Assembly (NCBI RefSeq): GCF_007556815.1
Contig: NZ_CP041743.1
Span: 186,001 to 250,000, forward strand
From: Paraburkholderia megapolitana
GTDB taxonomy: Bacteria > Pseudomonadota > Gammaproteobacteria > Burkholderiales > Burkholderiaceae
DNA: 64,000 bases
Direction of reading: 5' to 3'
Part shown: positions 54,318 to 62,782 of the stretch, piece by piece
Layout: the number at the start of each line of letters is the position of its first letter
How positions within the stretch are numbered: position 1 is the stretch's first letter
Notes under the pieces: model-generated
What the model saw: the letters and a program-made list of their open reading frames with translations, nothing else
The model's database searches: none
What the model was told of the DNA's origin: nothing
Made by a program: the position numbers and the translations under genes

Positions 54318-55385
54318 ATGAAGTGGCGTATTGCAAAGTTGGCACTTGGCGTATCGTGTGTCGATCTCGCTGGAACAGCACACGCACAATCGAGCGTGAC
54401 GCTGTACGGCATCGTCGACGCGGGCATCGAATACCTGAACCATACCGGCGGAGGTAGCGGCACGGCACACTTCGTCCCGGGTGCCAAGAACGTATCGCGC
54501 TTTGGGCTGCGCGGTGTTGAGGATCTCGGCGGTGGTCTGAAGGCCGTGTTCCAGCTTGAAAACGGCTTCGACATCGCGAACGGCGCCTTTGACGTCGGCA
54601 AGGATGTGCTCTTCGACCGGCGTGCCACGATCGGTCTGAAGAACCGCTTCGGCCAGTGGATACTCGGCCGCACCTTCACGGTCACCTTCGACTACATGCT
54701 GCCGTTCGATCCCATGGGCTATGCGGGGAACTACTCGTGGGGGATTTCGACCACCGCACCGCGCGGCCGCAGGGACGGCCTGCTCGCGCGCTCGTCCAGT
54801 GCCGTACGTTATGACGGCGAGTTCGCGGGGGTCAAGATTGGAGGGCTGTATGGCTTCGGCAATGTGCCGGGCAGCGTGAAGACCAGTTCGAGATACAACG
54901 TCGCGCTGGGCTACGGCAAAGGACCGTTCGCCACGGTTGTCACCTTCGACCGCCAGAACGGCGCCCGCAGCAGCGTGACGCCCGCCGATAGCATTAACTA
55001 CATCCAGGGCATCCACGCGGGTCTGAGCTACGACTTCGGCACGGCCAAGGTCATGGCCGGCTACCGCAACCATAAGCGCTCCTTCACCACGCCCGCGGCC
55101 GCGTTGCGCAGCGCCACTTACTGGTTCGGTGGATCCTGCGATGTCACGCCGGTCCTCACGCTGGTCGGCGCTGTCTATCACCAGGATATCAAAGGCGGCA
55201 GCAACGCCGATCCAACCTTGTTCTCACTGCGCGGCCAGTACGCATTGTCCAAGCAAACGCTTCTGTATCTAACAGGCGGCTATGTGATGGCGAAACACGG
55301 TCAGCAAATCAGCCTGTCGCGCGATCTGACGGCAGCGGCAGATAACCAGGCCGGGGTGACGGCCGGCGTTCAGCACCGGTTCTAG
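54318..55385 (+). CDS. Gram-negative porin (OmpC-like, Burkholderia type)
   Basis: A 355-residue outer-membrane general porin. A signal peptide (MKWRIAKLALGVSCVDLAGT, cleaved after AHA) is followed by the mature start QSSVTLYGIVDAGIEYLNHT, the usual opening of beta-proteobacterial 16-strand porins. Other family blocks are SRFGLRGVEDLGGGLKAVFQ, LFDRRATIGLKNRFGQWILG, YDFGTAKVMAGY and the C-terminal GVTAGVQHRF ending in Phe, needed for outer-membrane insertion. A very strong stem-loop follows the gene. Confidence 0.95.
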   Translation: MKWRIAKLALGVSCVDLAGTAHAQSSVTLYGIVDAGIEYLNHTGGGSGTAHFVPGAKNVSRFGLRGVEDLGGGLKAVFQLENGFDIANGAFDVGKDVLFDRRATIGLKNRFGQWILGRTFTVTFDYMLPFDPMGYAGNYSWGISTTAPRGRRDGLLARSSSAVRYDGEFAGVKIGGLYGFGNVPGSVKTSSRYNVALGYGKGPFATVVTFDRQNGARSSVTPADSINYIQGIHAGLSYDFGTAKVMAGYRNHKRSFTTPAAALRSATYWFGGSCDVTPVLTLVGAVYHQDIKGGSNADPTLFSLRGQYALSKQTLLYLTGGYVMAKHGQQISLSRDLTAAADNQAGVTAGVQHRF

Positions 55386-55399
55386 TCGTAGAAACGCGC

Positions 55400-55437
55400 G
55401 GGGCGCGCGACAGACAACTCGGTCTGTCGCGCGCCCC
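55400..55437. terminator. 16-bp stem-loop after the porin gene
   Basis: ggggcgcgcgacagac (55400-55415) pairs without mismatch with its complement at 55422-55437 around a 6-nt loop. It lies 14 bp after the porin stop and 25 bp before the convergent choX stop; it lacks a T-run but is very stable. Confidence 0.8.
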
Positions 55438-55462
55438 ACCTGCCGCAAATCATCAACACCCA

Positions 55463-56416
55463 TCAATGTGCAGCCAGATAAGCCTTCACCGCCGGCAACC
55501 CATCCTTCCCATCCAGCGTCGTCACCCCCGCGAGCCACTGATCCAGCACCTGCGGGTTAGCCTTCAACCAGTCGGTTGCCGCCTTGTTCGCGTCGGTCTT
55601 GTTCATGATCGGCACCATCACGTGGTTCTCGATCGCCGTCGTGAAGTGCAGGTTCGACACGAGTTTCGCCGCGTTCGGGCAACGCGCCGCGTAATCGGGC
55701 GGCGTCGCGGTGAAGACCTTGGCCTCACCGTAGTTCGGACCGAACACGTCGTCACCGCCGCTCAGATAATCGATCTTCATCGTCACGTTCATCGGATGCG
55801 GTTCCCAGCCGAGGAACACTATCCACTGTTTCTCGCGAATCGCGCGGCCCACTTCGACCAGCATGCCCGCCTCGCTCGACTCGACCATCTTGAACTTGCC
55901 AAGCCCGAACTGGTTGCCGTCGATCATCTTCTTGATCAACGCATTGCCGTCGTTGCCAGGCTCGATCCCGTAGATCTTGCCGTTCAGCTTGTCCGCGTAC
56001 TTCTGGATGTCGGCAAACGATTTCAGGCCGCCGTTATAGACATAGTCCGGCACGGCGAGCGTATATTTCGCGCCGGTCAGGTTGGCCGGTTGCAGTACCT
56101 TGATCGTGCCGGCCTTGACGAACGGTGTGATGATCGGGTCCATCGTCGGCGCCCAGTAGCCGAGAAACACGTCGATCTGTTTGCTCTTGATACCGGCGAA
56201 TGTAATCGGTACCGACGCGATCGTCTTCGTCGGGTGGTAGCCCAGGCCTTGGAACACGGTCGACGCAAGCCCGGTCGTCGCGGCGATATCGGTCCATCCA
56301 ACGTCGGCAAAACGCACGTCACGACAGACCGCTGGATCGGCTGCATAAGCGGTTGTATAAGCGGTCGTGGCGGCCAGACCCAGTACGCAGGCTGCTGCCA
56401 TCAGCGAATATTTCAT
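55463..56416 (-). CDS. choX: choline/betaine ABC transporter substrate-binding protein
   Basis: A 317-residue periplasmic binding protein. The signal peptide ends at about AYA (MKYSLMAAACVLGLAATTAY, then TTAYA). The mature part has VCRDVRFADVGWTDIAATTG, LGYHPTKTIASVPITFAGIK, VFLGYWAPTMDPIITPF and FLGWEPHPMNVTMKIDYLSG, as in ChoX choline receptors of the OpuAC group, with tryptophan and tyrosine residues that cage the trimethylammonium group. It lies 26 bp after gbdR on the same strand, and the two are probably co-transcribed; the permease and ATPase genes are in a separate unit upstream. Confidence 0.9.
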   Translation of the reverse strand: MKYSLMAAACVLGLAATTAYTTAYAADPAVCRDVRFADVGWTDIAATTGLASTVFQGLGYHPTKTIASVPITFAGIKSKQIDVFLGYWAPTMDPIITPFVKAGTIKVLQPANLTGAKYTLAVPDYVYNGGLKSFADIQKYADKLNGKIYGIEPGNDGNALIKKMIDGNQFGLGKFKMVESSEAGMLVEVGRAIREKQWIVFLGWEPHPMNVTMKIDYLSGGDDVFGPNYGEAKVFTATPPDYAARCPNAAKLVSNLHFTTAIENHVMVPIMNKTDANKAATDWLKANPQVLDQWLAGVTTLDGKDGLPAVKAYLAAH

Positions 56417-56442
56417 GGTTTCTCCTCAACGGTTTTTTATGG

Positions 56443-57432
56443 CTAGTGGGGTTGGCGCCGCTCGATACTAGGTGCGTGGCCGAACTGCGCGCGATACGCC
56501 TTGCTGAAATGACACGGCGAATGAAACCCGCACACGGCCGTCACGCGTGCAATCGATGCGTCGGTCGTGCGCAGCAGGTCGCGCGCGCGACGCAGACGCA
56601 GCGACAGGTAGTAATGCGTCGGCGATACGCTCAGGTAGACCTTGAACATCCGCTGCAGATGCCGCTGCGAAAGCTGCACGAGGCGCGCCAGTTCTTCGAG
56701 CGACAGCGGCTCTTCGATGTTGGCTTCCATCAGCCGCACCACTTCGATCAGTTCCGCGCGCGAGAAGCCGACGCGCGCATCGACGGGGATCGGCTGCGGA
56801 TCGCTTGCGCCGCGAATCCGTTCGAGGATGAACTGCTCCGACACCTGCGCCGCGAGATTCTGTCCAAGCCGGTTGCCGACCAGATGCAACATCAGATCGA
56901 GCGGTGCGGTGCCGCCGGTGCAGGTCAGGCGGTCGCGATCAATCACGAACAGTTCGTCGGCGAAATGCACGTGGGGAAATTCCTTGTGCAACGCCGACAG
57001 ATCTTCCCAATGCGCGGTGCAGCGGTAATCGTCGAGCAGCCCCGCCGACATCAGCGCATACGCACCGGTGCAGATGCCACCGAGCGGCACGCCCTGACTC
57101 GCCACATCGCCGAGCAACGTCTTGATCGTCGTATCGACGGCACTGCGGATCTGCGTACCGCCGCACACGATCAGCACATCCGGCATGCCCGCTTCTTCGA
57201 TCGTGCGGGTCGGCTTGATCGCCATACCGTTGCTCGCCCGGACCGGCGAGCCATCCGGCGTGAGTATCGACCAGCGGTAGTGCTGCGCGCGTCCGACGTA
57301 GTTCGCCATGCGCAGTACTTCGACCGCGCTCGTGAACGCGATCATCGAAAAACTCGGCAGCGTGAGAAACCCGAAATGCGCAAGACCTGACAACGGCGAT
57401 TCAGTCGTGGCGGACGTCACGTCGCTCTCCAT
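56443..57432 (-). CDS. gbdR: GlxA-type AraC regulator, probable GbdR
   Basis: A 329-residue regulator with an N-terminal DJ-1/PfpI-like domain (HFGFLTLPSFSMIAFTSAVE, VLIVCGGTQIRSAVDTTIKT, GGICTGAYALMSAGLL with the elbow Cys, CTAHWEDLSALHKEFP) and a C-terminal AraC helix-turn-helix pair (SLEELARLVQLSQRHLQRMF, SIARVTAVCGFHSPCHFSKA). This matches GbdR, which activates glycine betaine and choline catabolism genes when betaine binds. Its place between choX and choWV supports the name. A terminator separates it from choW. Confidence 0.88.
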   Translation of the reverse strand: MESDVTSATTESPLSGLAHFGFLTLPSFSMIAFTSAVEVLRMANYVGRAQHYRWSILTPDGSPVRASNGMAIKPTRTIEEAGMPDVLIVCGGTQIRSAVDTTIKTLLGDVASQGVPLGGICTGAYALMSAGLLDDYRCTAHWEDLSALHKEFPHVHFADELFVIDRDRLTCTGGTAPLDLMLHLVGNRLGQNLAAQVSEQFILERIRGASDPQPIPVDARVGFSRAELIEVVRLMEANIEEPLSLEELARLVQLSQRHLQRMFKVYLSVSPTHYYLSLRLRRARDLLRTTDASIARVTAVCGFHSPCHFSKAYRAQFGHAPSIERRQPH

Positions 57433-57494
57433 GATGCACAGGCTGTGGTTGTCGCGAGAACGACGGGCTCTCGCGATACGTGAACATAAAAAAG

Positions 57495-57518
57495 CAGCGC
57501 TCCAGGAAAGGAGCGCTG
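57495..57518 (-). terminator. rho-independent terminator of the choVW operon
   Basis: On the minus strand CAGCGCTCC, a 6-nt loop and GGAGCGCTG form a 9-bp stem followed by CTTTTTTATG. It lies 10 bp after the choW stop codon and before gbdR. Confidence 0.9.
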
Positions 57519-57527
57519 TGACGTCGA

Positions 57528-58430
57528 TTAACTCTGCGTAGCCGGTTCCGCGCGACGTACCCGCATCACGTTACGCAGTCCAGCAAAGCGTGGCGCATTC
57601 GCGGTACCCGGCGTGCGGCCGAAGCTCTCGGTGATGCGGTCGAGAATGATCGCCAGCAGCACCACCGACAAACCGCTTTCGAAACCCAGCCCGATATCGA
57701 GCCGCTGGATACTTGCGAGCACATCGTTCCCAAGACCACCCGCGCCGACCATCGACGCGATGATCACCATCGACAGCGCCATCATGATGGTCTGGTTCAC
57801 GCCCTGCATGATCGACGGCAGCGCATTCGGAAACTGCACCTTGTAGAGCAGTTGCCACGGCGTGCAGCCGAACGCCTGGCCCGCTTCGACGATCTCGCGA
57901 TTCACGTGACGAATGCCGAGACTCGTCAGACGCACGGCCGGCGGCATCGCGAAGATCACCGTCGACAGAATGCCCGGTACGCGACCGAGACCGAACAGCA
58001 TCGCGGCCGGAATCAGGTAGACGAAGGCCGGCATCGTCTGCATCAGATCGAGAATGGGCCGCACGATCATCGCAACGTGTTTGTTTTTCGCAGTCCAGAT
58101 GCCGAGCGGAATGCCGAACACGAGGCTGATCAACGTCGACGACAACGTAAGGCCGAGCGTGATTACTGTCTCGTCCCAGAAGCCCGTCGCGTAGATCAGT
58201 AGCAGCGATAAAGTTGCGAAGATTGCGAAACGCCAGCCTACACGCCATAGCCCGATGCCGATGAAGAACGCCATCAGCGCCCACATTGGAATCGCCTGCA
58301 AACCGTGTTCGATCAGCGCGGCGAAGCTCTCGATCGCCTTGCCGATCGCATCGAACGTGTTGGCGTCGTGATCGAGCAGGTAGTGAACCGAATCGTCGAC
58401 CCAACGGCCAAGCGGGATGATCTCAGACAT
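57528..58430 (-). CDS. choW: choline/betaine ABC transporter permease
   Basis: A 300-residue inner-membrane permease of the ProW/OpuAB family. It starts MSEIIPLGRWVDDSVHYLLD, has about six helices and shows ILDLMQTMPAFVYLIPAAML and the EAA-loop block REIVEAGQAFGCTPWQLLYK with FPNALPSIMQGVNQTIMMAL. The ATG at 58430 overlaps the choV stop by 8 nt, so the two are translationally coupled. Together with ChoV and ChoX it takes up choline or betaine for osmoprotection and as carbon and nitrogen source. Confidence 0.93.
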   Translation of the reverse strand: MSEIIPLGRWVDDSVHYLLDHDANTFDAIGKAIESFAALIEHGLQAIPMWALMAFFIGIGLWRVGWRFAIFATLSLLLIYATGFWDETVITLGLTLSSTLISLVFGIPLGIWTAKNKHVAMIVRPILDLMQTMPAFVYLIPAAMLFGLGRVPGILSTVIFAMPPAVRLTSLGIRHVNREIVEAGQAFGCTPWQLLYKVQFPNALPSIMQGVNQTIMMALSMVIIASMVGAGGLGNDVLASIQRLDIGLGFESGLSVVLLAIILDRITESFGRTPGTANAPRFAGLRNVMRVRRAEPATQS

Positions 58431-59592
58431 GGGAACCTCGACTGCGCGTAAGGACCTTGAGGACGACGGCGCGATCGACCGAGCCGCAATAGCAGCCGTC
58501 GTCGTCGACGACCGGCACAGCAGTCGTAGTCGCGCAGACGCGAGACACGACGTGATCGAGCGACGCCGCGTGCGAAATGCATTCGACCTTGCGCAGATCC
58601 GGGCTCGCGTTGCCGATCGCGTCACGCGTCACGAACCCGCGGATGCGGTGCTCAGCATCGAGCACGAACGCATATTCGGCGCTGCCGTTCAGCGATGTCT
58701 CGATGCTCGATGCGTCGAGGTTGCGCAAGAGTGGCACCTCGTTGGTCTGCATCATGTCGCCGGCGGTCAGATAGCGGCTCGTATCGATGCCTTCGAAAAA
58801 TGCCTTGACGTAGTCGTCGGCGGGATTGGCGATGATGTCCTGCGGCGTACCGATCTGCACCACGCGGCCGCCTTCCATGATCGCGATGCGGTTGCCGATG
58901 CGCAGCGCTTCTTCGAGATCGTGGGATACGAACATGATCGTGCGACGCTGGTTCTTCTGCAGTTCCAGCAGCACGTTCTGCATTTCCTTGCGCTTGAGCG
59001 GATCGAGTGCGGAGAACGCTTCGTCCATGATCATCAGCGACGGGTTCACCGCGAGCGCGCGGGCGAGGCCGACACGTTGCTGCATGCCGCCCGAGAGTTC
59101 GGCGGGTAGCTTCTGTGCGAAAGGCGCGAGACCGACCTGCTCGAGCACCTCGAGCGCGCGCTTCTCGCGCACCTTGCGGCCCATGCCGGCCACTTCGAGA
59201 CCGAACGCCGCATTCGACAGCACCGTGCGTTGCGGCATCAGCGCAAACGACTGGAACACCATGCTCATATCGGTGCGGCGCAACGCGGTGAGCTCGGAGC
59301 GACGCACGGCCGCCACATCGCGACCGTCGATCAGCACCTTGCCAGCGGTCGGCTCGACGAGCCGGTTGATCAGGCGGATCAGCGTGGATTTGCCGGAACC
59401 CGACAGGCCCATCAGTACGAAAATCTCGCCTTCCTGCACCTCGAAGGACACGTCGTGGACGCCGACCACGTGACCGGTCTTGGCAAACACCTCGTCCTTG
59501 GTGGAGCCACCCGCCAGCATGTCGAGCGCGAGCCGGGGATTGGCTCCAAACACCTTACATAATCCTTCGACCACGACCTTAGGGGAATTCAT
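58423..59592 (-). CDS. choV: choline/betaine ABC transporter ATP-binding protein
   Basis: A 389-residue ATPase of the ProV/OpuAA type. Walker A is GLSGSGKST (62-70), followed by the Q-loop MVFQSFALMPQRTVLSNAAF, signature LSGGMQQRVGLARAL, Walker B LMIMDEAFSALDP and switch VSHDLEEALRIG. The C-terminal CBS region (YAFVLDAEHRIRGFVTRDAI and later VPVVDDDGCYCGSVDRAVV) senses ionic strength in this family. The N-terminal linker GGSTKDEVFAKTGHVVGVHD is also typical. Of two close ATGs, 59592 has the better spacing to GGAG. First gene of choVW. Confidence 0.94.
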   Translation of the reverse strand: MNSPKVVVEGLCKVFGANPRLALDMLAGGSTKDEVFAKTGHVVGVHDVSFEVQEGEIFVLMGLSGSGKSTLIRLINRLVEPTAGKVLIDGRDVAAVRRSELTALRRTDMSMVFQSFALMPQRTVLSNAAFGLEVAGMGRKVREKRALEVLEQVGLAPFAQKLPAELSGGMQQRVGLARALAVNPSLMIMDEAFSALDPLKRKEMQNVLLELQKNQRRTIMFVSHDLEEALRIGNRIAIMEGGRVVQIGTPQDIIANPADDYVKAFFEGIDTSRYLTAGDMMQTNEVPLLRNLDASSIETSLNGSAEYAFVLDAEHRIRGFVTRDAIGNASPDLRKVECISHAASLDHVVSRVCATTTAVPVVDDDGCYCGSVDRAVVLKVLTRSRGSHV

Positions 59593-59917
59593 TGACTCCA
59601 TCTCCTCGTGGTGCAGGCGCCGGCCCGCACAGTGTGCATACATGGTTGCCAGAAAAAACCCCGACTAGCCGACTAATTCCGACAGACGCTTGCGGAAATG
59701 CGACACGGGGAGAAAAGCACAAACCTTGGAAGCAGGCGCTGTGCCTTGATGCGTAAGCGATTGCGCCGATGGTGCGTCGCACGATGGCAAACGGCTCGTG
59801 TCGTTTATGGAATGATCGGCGTCCGATTGGGCTGATCGGGGTGCGGAAGGGTCGTTGCTGCGCTTGTTTATGAAGGAAAACCCGTAGGGTTTCGATTCGC
59901 CAGGTCACCCCCTCTCT
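59593..59917 (-). promoter_or_regulatory. 325-bp region with the choVW promoter
   Basis: No gene found. A run of direct repeats, CCGACTA at 59661-59667 and 59669-59675 and CCGAC at 59679-59683, lies about 70-90 bp before the choV start and could be an AraC-type (GbdR) or other regulator site. No clear -35/-10 pair was identified. Confidence 0.4.
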
Positions 59918-60607
59918 TCATTTCTGTTGACTGACAAGAGCTTGAGGGGCTGTCAGTTGACCACCGCCCGCATCGAGAATGACATCGAGCAACGCCATTG
60001 CATCGATGCCCTCCGGCAGACTGTGGCCTATCGTGTTCAGACGACCGTCGATCTTCAGCATCGCGAATCCATGGACCAGTGCCCACGCGGCGACAACCTG
60101 CGCGGCGCCGTAAGTGGGCAATATCGCGTCCGGCTCCTGCGGCACCCCCACGGCAGCGCGCAGCACCGACGACGCGCGGCTCATCGCCTCGCGCAAGCCC
60201 GGGCGTTCGAGGTCGAGCCGCTCGCTGCGAAACATCAGCATGAAGAGCCCTGGGAACTGCGTCGCAAACTCAACGTAGGCGCGGCCCAAGGCGGGAAGCC
60301 GCGAGTTGGGCGCATCGGTCGTATCCGCTGTATCCGACGCGGCCACCGTGGCCGCCGCATCGAGAAGGCGCCGCTCGAAGCGTTGAAAACCTACGATGGC
60401 CAGATCGCTGAGCAGCCCGGTCAGATTCTCGAAGTGGTTCTTCGGCGCGGCGTGAGAAGCACCAGCTTCGCGCGCCGCGGCGCGCAGCGTGAGCCCCTCG
60501 ATACCCTCACGATTGAGGATGCGCTCGGCCGCCTCCAACATTGCCTCGCGCAATGCTCCGTGGTGATACGGCCGCCTGGCCTTGCCAGTGGATGTGTGTT
60601 TGCTCAT
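59918..60607 (-). CDS. TetR-family transcriptional regulator
   Basis: A 229-residue repressor. The N-terminal helix-turn-helix region (RPYHHGALREAMLEAAERIL, LRAAAREAGASHAAPKNHFE, NLTGLLSDLA) is the YHHGxLR subtype. The C-terminal ligand domain includes LPALGRAYVEFATQFPGLFM and LMFRSERLDLERPGL. The start is ATG at 60607; upstream in-frame starts would put coding sequence over the palindromes of the divergent promoter. It most likely represses itself and the divergent nnrU-like gene. It is not BetI-like, so it is probably unrelated to the choline genes. Confidence 0.88.
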   Translation of the reverse strand: MSKHTSTGKARRPYHHGALREAMLEAAERILNREGIEGLTLRAAAREAGASHAAPKNHFENLTGLLSDLAIVGFQRFERRLLDAAATVAASDTADTTDAPNSRLPALGRAYVEFATQFPGLFMLMFRSERLDLERPGLREAMSRASSVLRAAVGVPQEPDAILPTYGAAQVVAAWALVHGFAMLKIDGRLNTIGHSLPEGIDAMALLDVILDAGGGQLTAPQALVSQQK

Positions 60608-60632
60608 CGTTGCGCTCGTCATCCGCCCATAT

Positions 60633-60703
60633 ATTGACGCTGTCAATTTTATCTTGACCAACCGAAAACCGTCATCTAATTTGGATGTTGTCGATGTCAA
60701 CAT
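60633..60703. promoter_or_regulatory. two inverted repeats in the TetR/NnrU divergent promoter
   Basis: ATTGAC-GCT-GTCAAT (60633-60647) and ATGTTG-N7-CAACAT (60685-60703) are perfect inverted repeats sharing TTG/CAA arms, centred about 54 bp apart in the 108-bp gap between the TetR and NnrU-like starts. They are good candidates for TetR operators. Confidence 0.65.
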
Positions 60704-60715
60704 AAGGTCGGATTT

Positions 60716-61291
60716 ATGCCCATTCTGATTGCGGGTCTCGTGATCTTCCTTGGAATTCACTCCATCTCGATCGTCGCGCCACGCTGGCGCGACGCGCAGG
60801 TTGCACGCATGGGTGCGAACCCGTGGCGAGGGTTGTATTCGGTGGTGTCGATCGTGAGTCTGGCTGCGGTTATCTACGGTTATGGCATCGCGCGACGCAC
60901 ACCGGTCATGCTCTATGCGCCGCCGGTTGCGTTACAGCACCTGACGCTGCTGCTCATGCTGCCCGTGTTTCCTTTGCTGATCGCGGCTTACGTGCCGGGC
61001 CGCGTAAAACGCCTTGCACGCCATCCGATGCTGCTCGCCGTGATCCTGTGGGCGGCGGCGCATTTGCTCGCCAACGGTACGCTCAACGATGTGTTGCTGT
61101 TCGGTGCGTTCCTCGTCTGGGCTGTGGGGGATCTGATTTCAGTCGGCCGGCGCCCTAACGTCCGTGCGGTGCCGTCTGTGCCGGCTTCGGCGGTCAACGA
61201 TGTGATCGTCGTTGTGGCGGGGTTGGGTTTGTATGCGTACACGGTGCTGTCGGCGCACGTGCATGTGATTGGAGTGGCTCCGCTCGGGTGA
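60716..61291 (+). CDS. NnrU family membrane protein
   Basis: A 191-residue inner-membrane protein with about five hydrophobic helices: ILIAGLVIFLGIHSISIVAP, GLYSVVSIVSLAAVIYGYGI, VALQHLTLLLMLPVFPLLIA, HPMLLAVILWAAAHLLANGT and VNDVIVVVAGLGLYAYTVLS. GxHS and RHPML-x-A-x-x-x-W-A-x-x-H are NnrU signatures. NnrU was named from nitric-oxide/nitrite reductase clusters but its function is unclear, and here it is far from nitrogen genes. It is divergent from, and probably repressed by, the TetR protein. Confidence 0.88.
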   Translation: MPILIAGLVIFLGIHSISIVAPRWRDAQVARMGANPWRGLYSVVSIVSLAAVIYGYGIARRTPVMLYAPPVALQHLTLLLMLPVFPLLIAAYVPGRVKRLARHPMLLAVILWAAAHLLANGTLNDVLLFGAFLVWAVGDLISVGRRPNVRAVPSVPASAVNDVIVVVAGLGLYAYTVLSAHVHVIGVAPLG

Positions 61292-61409
61292 ATGCGCGGA
61301 GCATCGATGCGCTCGCTCGTACGCGCAAGGCTGGGAGCACGCTGGATAGCCCGCTCGTGCCGCAAGCTGAAAGCTGAAAGCGCCCTATGCTCGAGCACAA
61401 GTCGTGCTA

Positions 61410-62774
61410 TCAAACCGCAGTGCCGTGCTCGTCACTCACCGGCTCGTCCCAGTCGATGCAATCGAAGATGGCTTTGAGTTTTGCCCCACGCGAACTGTTC
61501 AGCATGGTCACGTGCGCGATGTGCCCCGCAAGCGACGCGCGAAAGTCCCTGTGCGCGCATCGATTCTGCGACGCGACGCCGTGCTTCACGCAATTGGTGA
61601 GCGTTGCCTTGAGCGTGTCGAACCTGTCGCGTGAAAAATTCGGATGCTGGTTCACCACGACCCCTGCGAGCCGTTGCCGTACGCCGCGAGGCATCACACG
61701 CGTCTTGCGTGGTTGTACTGCGAAGCCTTCTTCGATAGCGATCGCCGCCACCTTGATTGGAAGCCGATCTGCCACGCTCAGGAGTTGTGCGCCACCGGAG
61801 AATGCAAGATCGTCGGCATAGCGTGTGTAATTCGCGTTCAAGGAACGCGCGAGCGCCGCAAGTCGCGTATCGAGACGGAACGCACACAGGTTGGCGAGCG
61901 CAGGCGAGGTCGCAGCGCCTTGCGGCAGATGTCGCGTGCGAAACCGCTGTTGTTCGAGCCAGTCGAATTTCCCGCGCAGATCAGGCGCGGCCAACTGACC
62001 ACTGGGAACACGGTTGGTTACCAGAGCCGTCATCGCACGCGCTACCGCAGTGGTGTAGCCAAGCGTACGAAAAATCGAGTGGACCCGCGCCTCTGTCACC
62101 GAGACAAAGAAATCGGCAAGATCAAGCCGGATGACGAGTTGCTGACCCACGTGAGGTAGCGCGAATGAAACGATGTTTCGCCGCTTGCGGAAGCCATGTG
62201 CTGCTTCATGCGGCGGTACGCGATCGAGCAGGCCATGCAGGAGCTTATGCTGTGCCGCGCGCAGCAAAGACTTGGGACGCTCGATCAGGCGATATCGACC
62301 GTCGCGTTTCTCACACGCCCGGTACGAATAGTGGTGCAGGGGCGACGAACCTTCGCGGGCGCCGACTCGCCAGCGATTGGCCAGCCATTCGAGATCGGCG
62401 GGGCTCAGTTCGAGCCAGTCCGCCAGATCGCCGACTGTCGGCAACTGGGGGACTTCAATCTGCGCGAGGGGTGGCGGCAAGCGCCTCTGAACGGGCGAGC
62501 GTCGAAGTATGCGGATGACGGTGAGCCGCTCATCACTCATCCATGCGGAAACGAAACCGGGCAGGTCGGCGACGAAGGGTGCCACCTCATCCGCTTGCGT
62601 GTCATCCCAGCGATGGCCGAACCGATCGATTGCACCGCCGGCAGCCTGTCTCAGCCACGGTAGCTCCGCGCCGAGAACCGCTGCAACCCGGGCAGCAGCG
62701 CTGTCCTTGTCGGGCTCTCCCGCCAGCATGGCTTCCGCGATCGCGATGACGGTTTGATGCAGGGTTAATTGCAT
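61410..62774 (-). CDS. retron-type reverse transcriptase with N-terminal extension
   Basis: A 454-residue reverse transcriptase. The core has LADWLELSPADLEWLANRW (118-136), HGFRKRRNIV (193-202), DLADFF with catalytic Asp218, LPQGAATSPALANL (283-296), TRYADDLAFSGG (317-328, Asp321-Asp322), RQRLAGVVVN (366-375) and SLAGHIAHVTMLN (414-426). The last two match the retron thumb-proximal blocks RQRVTGLVVN and LRGKI. The retron NAxxH motif is FALPH (204-208) and VTG is LAG (369-371). About 110 residues before the RT core are helical and unassigned; myxobacterial retron enzymes have a similar extension. There is no maturase or integrase domain, so not a group II intron. No ribosome binding site is visible; the leader's a2 segment lies 8 nt before the ATG. 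Confidence 0.9.
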   Translation of the reverse strand: MQLTLHQTVIAIAEAMLAGEPDKDSAAARVAAVLGAELPWLRQAAGGAIDRFGHRWDDTQADEVAPFVADLPGFVSAWMSDERLTVIRILRRSPVQRRLPPPLAQIEVPQLPTVGDLADWLELSPADLEWLANRWRVGAREGSSPLHHYSYRACEKRDGRYRLIERPKSLLRAAQHKLLHGLLDRVPPHEAAHGFRKRRNIVSFALPHVGQQLVIRLDLADFFVSVTEARVHSIFRTLGYTTAVARAMTALVTNRVPSGQLAAPDLRGKFDWLEQQRFRTRHLPQGAATSPALANLCAFRLDTRLAALARSLNANYTRYADDLAFSGGAQLLSVADRLPIKVAAIAIEEGFAVQPRKTRVMPRGVRQRLAGVVVNQHPNFSRDRFDTLKATLTNCVKHGVASQNRCAHRDFRASLAGHIAHVTMLNSSRGAKLKAIFDCIDWDEPVSDEHGTAV

Positions 62775-62782
62775 AAGTGAAG

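Noticed and set aside
61410..62774. Group II intron or diversity-generating retroelement
   Set aside because: No maturase or HNH domain follows the RT, no intron RNA domains were seen near it, and no template/variable repeat pair was noticed. Retron-like blocks and the leader fit better.
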